From: Nematostella vectensis
Taxonomy: Eukaryota > Cnidaria > Anthozoa > Actiniaria > Edwardsiidae
DNA length: 64,000 bases
Direction of reading: 5' to 3'
Assembly: GCF_932526225.1 (NCBI RefSeq)
Contig: NC_064039.1
Location: forward strand, 14,092,139 to 14,156,138
In this document: positions 42,672-54,259 of the stretch, piece by piece
Layout of the letters: every line of letters starts with the position of its first letter
Numbering within the stretch: the first letter of the stretch is position 1
Notes under the pieces: model-generated
Seen by the model: the letters and a program-made list of their open reading frames with translations, nothing else
Databases searched by the model: none
What the model was told of the DNA's origin: nothing
Position numbers and translations under genes: made by a program

Positions 42672-43728
42672 TCACTTGCCGGTGAGTTTGAGTGCACCGG
42701 CTCCTACGCCATACCCATAACCGAGTGCTCCGTAGTTCTTGGCGTAGCAAGCTAATGGTAAAGAGGTGTTCGAGTTAGAAAAATACGGGAAAATTTACTG
42801 TAATTAGTCGGTTATGGCCTCTAGGTTTATGCTGTAGTGTTACCCATCGATAGGACAATTCAATCTTTTTCATTTTCGAAACAAAAGATTTTTTTTGCAA
42901 TCTCGTCCTCAGGGTCTTCTGGGTAATTTTCAATATGGCGTCTAGCTCACAGACGCCATATTGAAAATTACCCAGAAGACCCTGGGGACGAGTCTTCTGG
43001 GTAATTTTCAATATGGCGTCTAGCTCACAGACGCCATATTGAAAATTACCCAGAAGACCCTGGGGACGAGGTTGTTTTCTTTGCGCCTTTCGTCCCTAAC
43101 TTTTATCCAGTGCCGCGCATGCCGAACATGACACAGGAGTCCCACCATGCAAAGTTTCTTAACAAAGCATTTCATTGTAATGAGACAAACGTAAAGTATT
43201 TCAAGGCTGACAAGATCTCGAGCTATAAGGGTCACACATCTTCCATGCTTTAGCTGTAGCCTTATCGAGTCATATACCTAGGCGATGATTTCATAAAAGT
43301 TGTATTCCTGTACCTGGGCAGTAGATTCCGCTCTCGTGGTCATTGACCGTTGTCGATTCCAGCTTCGACTTGCAATTAAAGCATGCGAAGCACTGTTTGT
43401 GGTATACCTGTGGATAGAAAACACATTTAGCGCGGGCCGGATTTGTTTTATCTAAAAAGTTTGACTTTTCATAAAACCAGCGCCGTGACAGCGGAGACGA
43501 TTTCCGGAGATAATCAAAGCAATGGAAGCCGCATTGTTACCCATGCCCTCTACTAATTTTGGGTCAGTACGCAGCTCCTACAAGCTGCAATTTGATTGGG
43601 CAAATGAACAATATCCGCACCTCGAAACAAAAAACGAGAAGAATAGAGACAAAAGAACTCCTTTGTTAAACAAAGATAATAGGATACAAAGCAGCTGCGT
43701 ACTTACGGCTAATTTTCTGTCTGCTTTA

Positions 43729-43759
<31 letters not shown>

Positions 43760-44621
43760 GCTGCACATCGTTTCCTGCTTTTCCCTCCGCACTCACATTG
43801 TTGTTGCATGCAACTTTTTCAGCTTCGAACACCTCGTTGCCACAGGCCGGACAGATGCCCTCCTTCAGCTCGAAGTTCTCCTTCTTGGTCGGGAACCACA
43901 CTTTGGGCGCCATGTTGGGCGGGGCTTCGCCGTACTTGCCCGTGTCCATGCTTAGGGTACCGGCGCCTAGACCAAAGCCGTACCCACGCTGGCCGAAATT
44001 GCGCGCGTAACAGCTTTTGCACCAGATGTCGCCTTCAACAACCACACAACAGAATTAATTAGCTTCATGATGTGCATGGTGCTTTAGATTTGTATTGCGT
44101 TGAACGCTTGAATGAGTGGAAACTATTTGTTATTATTTGTAATTATTTGAAGGCTTTAGTTTATAGAACCAAACCCTAAAAATCCCACTTTTTGTTAAGG
44201 GTGAGCGTACAAACACAAGCTCTGGACAAATTCCCACCGCAGCACTGAACCCCTACACTTCCTACCCCAGTACCTCTCTTGGACAATGGTACCTTGGCCT
44301 GCTAACGAACATTTTCTCGTCCCTCTCCCCTTGACACTTACCTTATAAAATCCCGGACTTGTAACGTACCGTTTCTCCCCGTCCCTGCCCCTAAACAGAC
44401 ACACCCTGCAGCCCCTCTCCCCCCCCCCCCCCCCCCTCTCCCGGTTTGTCTGGTATACCGTTTCCTTCGCAGCAGTTGGTGCTCTCGAGCTTCTTCCGGC
44501 AGCGAACCTCAGCGCAAGCGAAGCAGCTCTTATGCCAGCGCTTTCCAGCCATACTTATCCCTTCCGCGTGGTAGCACATCTTATCACAACGACCGCATCT
44601 CATTGGAGCGCCTTCGGACAT
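42672..44621 (-). CDS. Two-LIM cysteine- and glycine-rich protein (CSRP-like; LIM gene 2)
   Basis: Exons 44621-44459, 44032-43797, 43407-43314 and 42751-42672 join in phase to 190 residues, close to the roughly 193 of animal CSRP proteins. LIM1 starts at residue 9 (CGRCDKMCYHAEG, KRWHKSCFAC, IWCKSCYARN) and is followed by a glycine-rich segment (RGYGFGLGAGTLSMD). LIM2 starts near residue 109 (CPACGNEVFEAEKV, VYHKQCFACFNC, IYCPACYAKN) with a second tail, YGYGVGAGALKL, before TGA. An acceptor (GACCACAG) lies three bases before the ATG, so the 5' UTR is split. CSRPs bind alpha-actinin/zyxin-type partners on actin structures. LIM1 has an extra residue spacing (CAEVRC) where CxxC is usual. The last intron carries two perfect hairpins and the second a 29-base C run. 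Confidence 0.88.
42902..43070. repeat. Tandem pair of perfect hairpins (foldback element)
   Basis: CTCGTCC.CAGGGTCTTCTGG...AATATGGCGTCT (42902-42943), loop AGCTCAC, and its complement (42951-42992) form a stem of about 42 bp with one mismatch. A 78-bp tandem duplication repeats most of it (42915-42992 and 42993-43070). It lies in the last intron of LIM gene 2. Confidence 0.95.
43729..43757. repeat. 29-base poly(C) tract
   Basis: It lies in the second intron of LIM gene 2, about 40 bases from the splice donor at 43796. Another run of 18 C is at 44419-44436, close to the exon 1 donor. Confidence 0.97.
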
Positions 44622-47600
44622 GGTCTGTGGTCAAAACAATAGCATTAGAACCCAGGGTCTCACATCCGGGGCCTCGCTGTCAGTAGAAGAGAGGGGTAAG
44701 GGAGGGGAGCTCGAGCGCATCTACCAACAACGAGGGACTAGGTTCCAGAGGATGTGTATTAAACAAAGATCTAACGTGGTGTTGAAACAGGAAAGCGAGA
44801 TTTTGTATAACCAGACAGAGATCTTGGCGGTTTCGGGATTTGTTTTCATTTTGAATATTGAAATATCTAGTCATTTTAAAAATATCATTAGATTATTCCA
44901 TGCTTGAGCAATAAAATGAAGCTTATTCATGTGAGATGGATTGAATTTCACAGTGATTCAAATCAGATTCGTCACGCAAAAAGAATCTAGAGTCTTTATT
45001 AAAATACAAAAAAATGCAATAAAAACACTTACTAATTGTTGAATGATTGATCTAGAAGAAACAAGCTATCATATCATCGCCTTCAACAAATTTCAGCACG
45101 AGAGTATAAATATTGGAGAAAACATTTTTAAATGTTCATCGATTATGCGAACCATCTTATCAATCTCACTCTTAATTCCACAATTATATCTAATTAGCAA
45201 AACAGATAAAAGGGTTTTTTTACATACAAAAAAAAACAGATAAAAACAATCATGTTCCTCTTGCTTTCAGTTAAACCCCCAAAACGAAACAATTAGCTGA
45301 TTCTTGTTCCTTCTATAGGTTTGTTTGTTTGGCAAAAGTCAGATATTCTTTGTAATGTTGTTGTTTTCGCTGTGGTGTGATACAGTGAAAACATGTCACA
45401 CCAAAACCGCAGAGGTCAACAAGTTTAATGGTTTTATATGCTAAGTAAATCTTTCTCAATATGTTCGCTATTGTGGAAACTGTTTAATCGTTATCGACTT
45501 CTAAAAAAGCCTAGTACATTCAGTAACTATTGAACGGATATTTGAATAATTTTAACTTAAAATCGCGCACGCAACTAAGCTAGGTGCGCAAAAATTCGGG
45601 TCTAATCTACACAATCAATAGATATCACTCCATGTCTGCTGGGTGACTCGCAGGATTACTCAAACTATTAATCTCGGCAATATAAAAATTATCACTGTGA
45701 TAGTACAACCAAGCTTGCTTGGACCACCTTAGCACGCCTAAAAAGTAACAACACTGTCTAGATTCCTAATGCTAGCAAGCAGATCTTCGTAATCTATAAG
45801 CATGAGTGGTCTTATTACCCGGGGTTGGATTACGGGACCACTGATGCAAGGCTGAAAAGAAATCAGTTGAATTGATAGAACGCTTGTCAAAGATCTCCAG
45901 GGATCGCTTGTTTTGTAAAAATGAAGGGTTTTAGTGATTAGCACATGCATGGTGAGTTGACTGGGGATATTTGCACTGATGTGAGGCATACAGTTACCGC
46001 GAACCGGCAAACATATGGCAACACATCCCAGACGAATCCGATAAAATTATAAAAATGCACCCTGAGTGCATGCATAAATGAAGCAAAGCTAAATACGCAA
46101 CTCTTGTCTATTCTTTTTGATGATTTTGCAAGGCAAAAATTGCATCATATAGTTAACAGAAAAAAAGGCCAGTCGAATTCAATTGACTTCAATTGAATAG
46201 TATTTAAAATGTATCGTACACAGGAAGTTTAATTAAATTTCCTTCCCCTAATACGCATCGAGGGAGGTAATGACTGTACTTACGATTTTTTTGGAGTAAG
46301 TCTACTAGTCTCCCTGGAAGATCTGACGAGGGGTGGATGGCTTTGCGCTTGGTGTGCCTACAGAACGCTGCCGCACACGGGTATTTGCATCGACAATTTA
46401 ACAGCTATCGTGCATTCAATGTCCACGCCTTGTCCGTAACCTCCGGCTGTTTGCAACGACCATGACACTCCTGTTCTACCAATGCCCTTCCCGGGACTCT
46501 TACTAACCACTCAGAACAGAGCGTAATGCATCATGAACCAATTAGAATTCATCATGGTGCAAAAAGGTCTTCGATATTTGACTTTTGTTTCAGTGGCATT
46601 CGATGCCGCTGTCGTGAATAGAGGTCATAGCTGGGATTCCATTGTGTCTTTGCTATATATGGCATTGCACGAATAAGGGGTGAACCAAAGGCTTGAACCA
46701 AACGCACCGCTAAATACTTTATGCTCTTAAGACGTGACGTAGGTCTTGGGGCAAGAAATGCGATCTTCAATTTGCGCAAGTTGGCTTTAGATCTTTACAC
46801 TTGTCATCTGAAAGTACATAGCGTTGTTTGCATATTGCTACTGAAATTGAAACTGCAACACTAAAATCGAATGCCTTTATTGCTATCGTTTGCTGTGTCC
46901 TTTATCTGCATAGGGATAAGATAACAACTAAACGCATATACATAGACTGTTACCAAGGATTTACTCCTCAGCCCCGAAGCTGACAAGCTGACGTTCACCT
47001 GGGTCAAGCTAAAGAAATAACAGAGACCGTTACCACTTCTCTCGCTACAAACCTCCTTAGGACGTATCTTACACCTCGTGAAGATTGATGGGAAGGAAGA
47101 AGAGAGCGCGCAATGGCTTGTGGGTTTGACGAATATTTCCCGCTTTAGGATTCCCGCTTTTTTTTGTGATCGCATTTGACGTCGCCCAAAAGGCTACTTA
47201 TGAATTGTCAGTGGTTTATTCATCATTCCACCATTTGAAAGAGACGGGTACAGTCTGAAGAGTCCCAAGAAAGATTGGGTGGTTTTCTTGGCCTCTTGGG
47301 CATCCATCCCATAAATAAACAACATAGAGCTCCAACCGTTAGCTTGGCCCATTGCATATTAAGCCTTCGCGGCTACCACCCGAACGTCTAATGCCGTATA
47401 AAAAAAGGTCACGCCCAGCGTTTAGTATCCCGCTTAGCCTTTAGTATCCCTAGGTGGTCACGAAAAGTGACACCACGACGGTGAGAACTGATTGCGCTTT
47501 AGATTGGAATTAAGAATGAAATTGTCGTTTTGCGTTTCGAAAAGTTTATGGGCTTGTCATGAGCTTATTCCATAGCTTCGCTCCAACTTATGGTGGTGGT

Positions 47601-48453
47601 GAAGAGTATTTTCGTCTTGAATCGGGATCGAATATTCTATCGTGTTCCGTGATTGGGCTATTTTTACTTTCGTAACTCGTGATTTCGCATGGCTCATATC
47701 GTGAAATGAGACCGTAGACGCTGAGAATAATTAAAACACGAAATTCGTGTAACGAGAGTGAATGGAAAGCAGTGCATACCTTGACAGGAGCTGTAGTACA
47801 ATCACTCCGAATCGATTGTAGCGGTTTTTTCTCGTCACGATTCATACATTTATATGTAGAAGTAGACATTGATGTCATTATGTGTAAGTTTAACTGAGGA
47901 GTGGATCAACCGCAGCGTTGATCTATGCACATTAAATCATATATTCAGGAGCAAAGCAAAAGTTAAAACCGTGATTTGTGAAAGGTTCTTTTTTTAAATT
48001 CGTGATTCGTGAAAAACTGTTCCTACAGCCACACGTCCCTGCTTATCCCACCCCTCCTGCTACGTCTCCCTATTTACCTATTTTAGGCTGTTTCGTATAA
48101 CGTGTGCTATAATCATCGACGACCCTATGCCTTATTCGTGTGATTTAAGTAATAGTCTTGACATTGTGATAGGGAAATGACGGTTTTAATGATCTACAAT
48201 CAAATTTAGGCGCTAATTTTAGATATACTACATAGAAATAATACAGAATAAGTCCACCCACTTGCAATCACAACACAAGGATTATAAAATTAGACTTTAA
48301 AGGACTATTGTCTCTCGCACTTTATAAATCCTTGACAATCAAATCAGTGATATTATTTTGTTGTACTTTGGAGATTCAACAGAGATCTATACGTTAATTT
48401 GAACAAAAAACAATCTCTAGTCCCACTCCTACACCCGGTCGGGGTCCTGGGCT
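44622..48453. other. Region between LIM genes 2 and 3
   Basis: No coding exon is convincing. The 5' non-coding exon of LIM gene 2 must lie here but was not located. Around 47580-48010, CGTGATT/TCGTGAA-type motifs recur, suggesting an old repeat. Remaining ORFs lack domain signatures. Confidence 0.45.
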
Positions 48454-49456
48454 CTATTGAGTGCGCGAGAGTGCGCCTGCCCCGCCGCCGAATCCGTAGC
48501 CTTTGGGACCGAAGTTGGCACCGTGGCATGTCTTGCAGTAAATCTCATCTATTAGAATAGAAACAAACAAGCACAGGATAGTGAGTTAAGCTCGACAAGT
48601 GAGTGGACATGATTGATGATTTGCTAAACAATGTCGAGAATACGGAGTCGGAGGTTACGCGCGTGTGCTAATCATCGTTACGCGCGTGTGTAAATCAGAG
48701 TTACGCGCGTTTGCAAATCAGTGGTATGCGCGTTAGTAAATCAGCGTTACGCGCGTGGGTAAATCAGCGTTATACGCGCGTCTATAAATCAGCGTTACAC
48801 GCGTGTGCAAATCAGCGTTACGCGCGTCTATAAATCAGCATTACGCGCGTATACAAATGAGCGTTACGCGCGTGTGTAAACCAGAGTTACGCGCGTGTGC
48901 AAATCAGCGTTACGCGCGTGTGTAAATCAGAGTTACGCACGTTTGCAAATCAGCGGTATGCGCGTGAGTAAATCAGCCCGAAGAAGACGGGCGCGGGAAA
49001 ACAAAGACAAAAAGGAACCGTTCCGTTCTTTCTCCGATATTTATGTGCTTGCGTCTTCTTTACGTTATCCTAATACGCCTCCGCTTCCTCGGCTAGTGTA
49101 AAAGTCTTTTAAACGTTAAAGAAAAGAACTAAAAGGTTTGAAACTATGTGTGGTCCATTAGAGTAGACAAATGATTTTTCTGTCATACTTCTAACATATT
49201 GCATATACAGTATGCAGTATATATGCACGTGGCAGTCTTCCTAACCCACGCAACCTTCGTCTGGTATCGCACCTTTGTGGACAGCGACTGTTGTGCTGTC
49301 GAGTTTCTTGTGACACTTGTAGCAGTTAAAGCAAGATTTATGCCAGTTGAATCCAGCTCCCAGGACTTGCTCGGCCGCGTATGCCCTCTTTTCACAGCGG
49401 GGGCATGGGTCGGGCTTGCACCGGCATGTGTTGTCAGGTATGTTGTTGTCAGCCAT
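48454..49456 (-). CDS. Single-LIM CRP-type protein (LIM gene 3)
   Basis: Exons 49456-49273 (ATG to AAAG|GTGCGA, phase 1) and 48548-48454 (after TTCTAATAG, to TAG) give 92 residues. A Cys-containing leader (TCRCKPDP) precedes the LIM domain: [37 protein letters not shown]. The CRP tail [14 protein letters not shown] ends the protein. An acceptor (TTGTCCTTAG) sits three bases before the ATG. Its end and 3' flank (CCGGTC.GGGTCCTGGGCTC) are nearly the same as those of LIM gene 4, so the two are recent duplicates. It is likely an actin-associated or nuclear adaptor like other CRPs (inference). The intron carries a CpG-rich minisatellite. Confidence 0.85.
48652..48977. repeat. CpG-rich minisatellite, about 24 bp, about 13-14 copies
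   Basis: Units of the form AAATCAGCGTTACGCGCGTGTGT with variants (TATGCGCG, ATACGCGCG, ACACGCG). It lies in the intron of LIM gene 3, about 105 bases from the acceptor of the last exon. The core GTTACGCGCGT is strongly conserved. Confidence 0.9.
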
Positions 49457-49485
49457 TTTCTAAGGACAAGAATTAAAATATATAT

Positions 49486-49709
49486 AATACGCTAAGAAAT
49501 GGAAGTGTGTCCTACCTCTCACGGAGGAACAAAAGAACTAGAAAACTACAGAAACACACCATTGACAATTCTTAGCAAATTAGGGGTACCGGGAATGATT
49601 TCGACTTAAAAACGATAAGGAAAAAAGAAGCTGCAATTCAAGCGGATAGAGAGATGGCACTCACAAGCGCGCCATTTTCTAGCTCTCCACAGAAACCCAA
49701 AAGTTTTTA
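49486..49709. mobile_element. Dispersed repeat family E, copy 1
   Basis: This is the inverted homologue of about 62577-62800: shared TTCTAGCTCTCCACAGAAACCC, AAGCTGCAATTCAAGC and AACACACCATTGACAATTCT, with substitutions. It lies directly upstream of LIM gene 3. No coding capacity. Confidence 0.7.
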
Positions 49710-50223
49710 TCTCACGGCCGAAAGCACCACTGACGTTCAGAACTTTGTGGTTTTTGAATTCACCAATAATTTATAATGCTCACAGCGTATCACTTTTTGA
49801 ACACTCTTGTTTTCTACTGCACGGTAAGAAAGTCAACAAGCGAGCGCATTTTGTAAACAAACAATTTAAAGCGGTTGGGGAGTAGTTTTCTTTTACAGAG
49901 TAGCATAACGATTACATAAGGGTATATATAGTCATATGGGTCATTTTTAATCTCTAAAATCTCGACATTTATGAAAAAAATAAATTACTAACTGGAAAAT
50001 GCTTGTACGATTTTTATGCACTCGTTGATGCGTTGGGAATGAAGCCATTCAAGTGCAGTGAAAAAAATTTTGTCCGTCCAATCAGCCGCGAACGACTTTT
50101 CTTCACGGTGAAAAAACATCGTTCGCGCCTCTGATTTGCTAAGACCAGTGAACGATTGAAAAGTTACTGAATATGTTTTCAGTGAGTATTTCTCAGTATG
50201 TATATTAAAACTGAAAAAGACTT

Positions 50224-50683
50224 ATGAATGGAAATTCTATATGATAACGCTTTATCTATATTCTATACACTCTTTTTTTATAAAGAACGTCAGTTTTCAG
50301 TTGAGGCTGGGCCGTTCTTATTTTTGGGACATTTTAAGGCTGAATATGATGTTCTTAAATTTTAGTGCATATGAGAATATAATACCCAATGAATTATTAG
50401 GAAGAGAGTTAATCTAATAATCAATAGCAATAATAATGTTATTACTATGAACACAATTTGATTCTGCATTTTAGAACGCATCAGGACTAAAAAAGAAAAA
50501 AAAAATCTGTTATCTGGGCCTCGGCGTGTTCTTAGCATGTCCTAAAAATTTGGTGAAATATCAGGCTAAACGTTCTTATAAAAAAGGTTCTTATAAAAAG
50601 TATGAACGCTTTATCTAAAGTTTTAGTTCTATTCCTCCAAGTGATCAAAACGTTTAGACGAAACGTAAGGAAGCTAAAATCCA
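50224..50683. mobile_element. Dispersed repeat family B, copy 1
   Basis: Homologous in inverse orientation to about 58640-59002, sharing ATGATAACGCTTTATC, CATTTTAGAACGCATCAGGA and AGTTTTAGTTCTATTCCTCC. Inner inverted ends TTTTTATAAAGAACGT and ACGTTCTTATAAAAA suggest a TIR element. A partial third copy is at about 9240-9370. Confidence 0.75.
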
Positions 50684-50841
50684 CAGTAACACCAACTTCG
50701 ATATGGATAAATCCTGGACCACCTTTGCAGTACAACATGGTTAAGTTTTTGCTGGAAAATTTTAAACTAGGGTAGTAATAGTTCGTAAACCTATTTATCT
50801 CATAACGGACGTTATCATAGAAGTTTGATGAAAATACCGTT

Positions 50842-51216
50842 ATTATTCGAATAAGCGGCCGGGGCGGTTTTTCAATTTTTCGGGTGTTTAGGGGGGCGCT
50901 TATTGGATTTCGATGAAAAATACCAACTTCAGTGAATGGACTGAGACAAAACTTGTGCTTATTTGGATAAACAAGTTAAAGGAATAATAAATAGGCCCGT
51001 GCTGAAGTGTGAGCATTTCAGGTCTCTCGCGGGTAATTCGTTCAAATTGAAACCCATTTAGTAGCCCCTTCAAAACGTGCGATCGATCTGATCTTTGGCG
51101 AACATAATCAACAATTGACGTTTGTACATTTGCTGTGTTTTGTTTAGAGGGAATGGAAGGGGGGCACTTATTGTGGAGGGGGCGCTTATTTGAAGGAGGG
51201 CGCTTATTCGAATAAT
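50842..51216. mobile_element. MITE-like element with inverted ATTATTCGAATAAGCG ends
   Basis: ATTATTCGAATAAGCGGCC at the left and GGGCGCTTATTCGAATAAT at the right are inverted repeats about 375 bases apart. Between them GGGGGCGCTTATT-type motifs recur. The minus ORF across it is repeat-derived. Confidence 0.65.
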
Positions 51217-52711
51217 TTCGGAACATACCACTTTACAGCGCCTATCCAACCCCCAGGTAACATCTGAATTTGTCGCATTAAACTTCCCCCAATTCGCCCT
51301 TTTTGGTTTCCGATAGTAAGAGCGCGATCTAATGGGTATTTCTAAAAATGCGACTAACGGAGAAAGTCTACATCATATCGATTCTATTAGGAACGTTTAT
51401 CTTTAGCGACGATATGTTCGAATCTCTCCAAGCCACGTCCAATGGTACTTTAGTTTTACAAACTTATTGTGGCTTAACTAAATAAGCTTTCCTGAATCAT
51501 TATATTAAAACTCTAGCGCCACCGCCCCGTATCTAGATGATACAATCAGATTTGCTACATGTTTTCCGTAAATATTCCGTGAATATTCCAATTTAAAAAT
51601 GGCTTTTTAAACTAAACGTGGCTAATCAATAGCTCATAGGCAAAAGCTGATATTTTGTTACAAGTCTTAGGGCCTTTTGAAACATGAAAATGGCAACAGA
51701 TATGACCAGTTATTAGGTGTGTTCAGGGTTGGGATTTGATCAAATTGATAACAGGTGCGCACCAATATGGATTAAAACCAGCCCATACACTTAATTTTGC
51801 TTTTTATATAACATCAACCGCACAATAAACCGTTTAAAAGCGCTGAAAATTGCTCACTCATAACAGCTACGGGAGTTACCTAATCCTTTAACGAGTGGAA
51901 GAATGCTCGGGAGGAAAAATATTGTTCAGAAAATTTCATACTTATAGTACAACAACAATGATAACATGATAAAAAGCCTATTTTTTAGGTAGTTGATCCA
52001 TACAATCTGAATAGCTATAGAAATATTGATGGAATTCCTTAGTTCTTCACCACAGATACCACACGTGTTGTCTAAACTAGCAAATGTTTCTCACTAACAA
52101 ATATTCTAATCTCTAGAGAACACATGAATCTATACAAAACAGCATTTGGAGTTGACTGTGCGCTTCCTTGAAGTTATTTTTTGCTGATTTTGAGGGATTT
52201 CAAATCTTTGAAAAGAAAAATATTTTTGTATGGTGCAAGGTTCCATAAACCAGAACATAACCCATCTGCTGTAAAAAGATTACAAAATAGCCTGTCTATT
52301 TGGTAAGTCTTTAGAGCCTGTTATGTGGTGTGTGATTGGAGAATAAGCTGGATTGGCTACTCACCGGTACACAAGAGATGTGATTCTCAAGTTGGGATCA
52401 GCAAATGAATAAAATACAGTGCTACGCTGCGCCTAAAATACTTCCCCGCACACCCTCAAAGCCTGCTAAGTCCGATGGGATGCCATTACCGAAATCATCA
52501 AGCACAACACCCAGTGCGCTTCGTTCTACTTTATTCAAATCGACATACAAAACTCACCGACGCAGAAAATCAAAATAGTTGTAATCAGTGGTAGAAGCCA
52601 GAACAATTTATAATTAATTGGAAAACAGACAATAGCCGTATATGTGAAAATGAATAAACATTCAAAACAACTCCCCCCTAGTCTCCTGTCACCCGGTCTG
52701 GGTCCTGGGCT
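51217..52711. other. Region between LIM genes 3 and 4
   Basis: AT-rich sequence without recognised exons. Minus-strand AATAAA at 52530-52535 probably serves LIM gene 4. The 5' exon of LIM gene 3 is expected upstream of 49456 but was not located. Confidence 0.45.
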
Positions 52712-54139
52712 CTATTGCGTGCGCGTTAATGCGCCTGCGCCACCGCCAAATCCGTAGCCTTTGGGACCGAAGTTACAGCCATGACAAGTCTTGCAGTAGA
52801 CCTCACCTGAAGATAAGGAAAAAATATGTGATAAGCTGTGTCATAGGAACAAGAACACACTGATGTCCATTCTCAATAACCAGCGCTGACATATCGTCTG
52901 ACGCGTGACATATGTCAGACAAATAATCGGCAAGCTTGAACCGACTGACTCTATAAAATGTTTGTGCGCACTGATGTTTTAATGATTTTGTCATTTTGAG
53001 TATTGAAATGAATATTTAATCGATTTGGAAAATATCATTATAGAGAATATTTTAAAGTAGAATTTTACCGTGATTCAAGTGGATTTATTTCATTTTCGGC
53101 AGAAATTCAAAAAAGTCAGATCCAAAGGCTGAAACAGCAAACTGGCCTTGGTCTTTGAGTTGGGGTCAACAATACACGGACTAAGTCAAGAGAAGAGATA
53201 AGAACTTTATATTATTCCCTAAGATTATATACGGGTCAACCTCCAACTTTTTTACTCACTAAAATATCTGTTTTACATGACTTTTCGCATAAAATAAATA
53301 TTCAAAAGCTGTCAAGTTCAGCAAGTCCATATGATTTTCATGAGGATGATAAAGGGCTTGAAAAAGCAGGGTCGTAGCCATGTGGCAAGTGAGACACTCG
53401 CCAGTCGGTAAAATTTTGATGTTTAATGTTTCACAATTGAAAAGTATGAGATAAAACACCTGCTTTTGTTGGATTTATCATCCAGTGGCTAGATTTTCCT
53501 CGGTAAAATTTTGATTTTGCCTACAGGCCTGAACAGCATTAAAAAAAGTAGAACTTCGGCCTCCTTGATCAGGTGAAAGAACAATACCCGGGGGTCTGTT
53601 ACTATCCATTCGTCGGGAGGTGGTTCAAATATTAAGTATCACCCTTGTGATAACATGGGAGGAAATTAAAAGGTTTTTTAAAAAAAAAAAAATTAAACAT
53701 ATAGCCCGGTGTGAACCAGGCCTTGACATTTAGCGCGGCTAGTTTGGTTGCATGTCCAGCTCCGCCTTCCGCAGTGAAAAGCAAATGTGTGCAAACAGCA
53801 AAAATTGCTGGGCTGAGAAATTCTATGTTTTCTCACAATGCTGACGCTGTTTGCACGAAACATGATTTGAAATGCTCTTGGTGGCCATCGTTGTGGGACA
53901 GTTACCATCGTGAGTGGCGGCGTTGCGTGACTATCGGTGTGTCACACTTACCATCGTGAGAGGCGGCGTTGAGTGACTATCGTTGTGTGACACTTACCAT
54001 CGTGAGAGGCGGCGTTGGTGCTGTCAAGCTTCTTACGGCAGTCCTTACAGGAGAAGCACTTCTTGTGGAACTTGTGGTTCTCCATGGAGACCTCCTCTGC
54101 GTGGTACACGTTATCTCCGCATCTCGGGCACTTAGGCAT
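52712..54139 (-). CDS. Single-LIM CRP-type protein (LIM gene 4)
   Basis: Exons 54139-53998 (MPKCPRCGDNVYHAEE... to GATG|GTAAGT, phase 1) and 52806-52712 (after ATCTTCAG, to TAG) give 78 residues: one LIM domain (CPRC, KFHKKCFSCKDC, VYCKTCHGCN) plus the tail [18 protein letters not shown]. It is shorter at the N-terminus than LIM gene 3. An acceptor TATGTGTAG lies eight bases before the ATG, and a candidate non-coding exon is at about 56489-56580. The exon 1 donor has been tandemly triplicated with its surroundings. Using either distal donor would add 46 or 92 bases and soon reach a stop. Confidence 0.85.
53890..54020 (-). repeat. 46-bp tandem triplication of an exon/intron junction
   Basis: On minus, CAACGCCGCCTCTCACGATG|GTAAGTGT (exon end plus donor) occurs with boundaries at 53998 and 53952. 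A third, more diverged copy (CACTCACGATG|GTAACTGT) has its boundary at 53906. The spacing is 46 bases each. The first is the in-frame end of LIM gene 4 exon 1. Confidence 0.93.
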
Positions 54140-54259
54140 ATTGTCTGCTACACATAGAGAAACGGCGTCAGAAGCAGTGCCAATGGACCATGTGGTCGGA
54201 ATAAAGAGGGTCTTGAAAAGGAGGGTGTACATAAAGCGAAAATGAGATGGCCGGACCAT

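Noticed and set aside
45738..46010. Minus ORF of 90 codons between LIM genes 2 and 3
   Set aside because: No domain signature and composition like surrounding AT-rich DNA.
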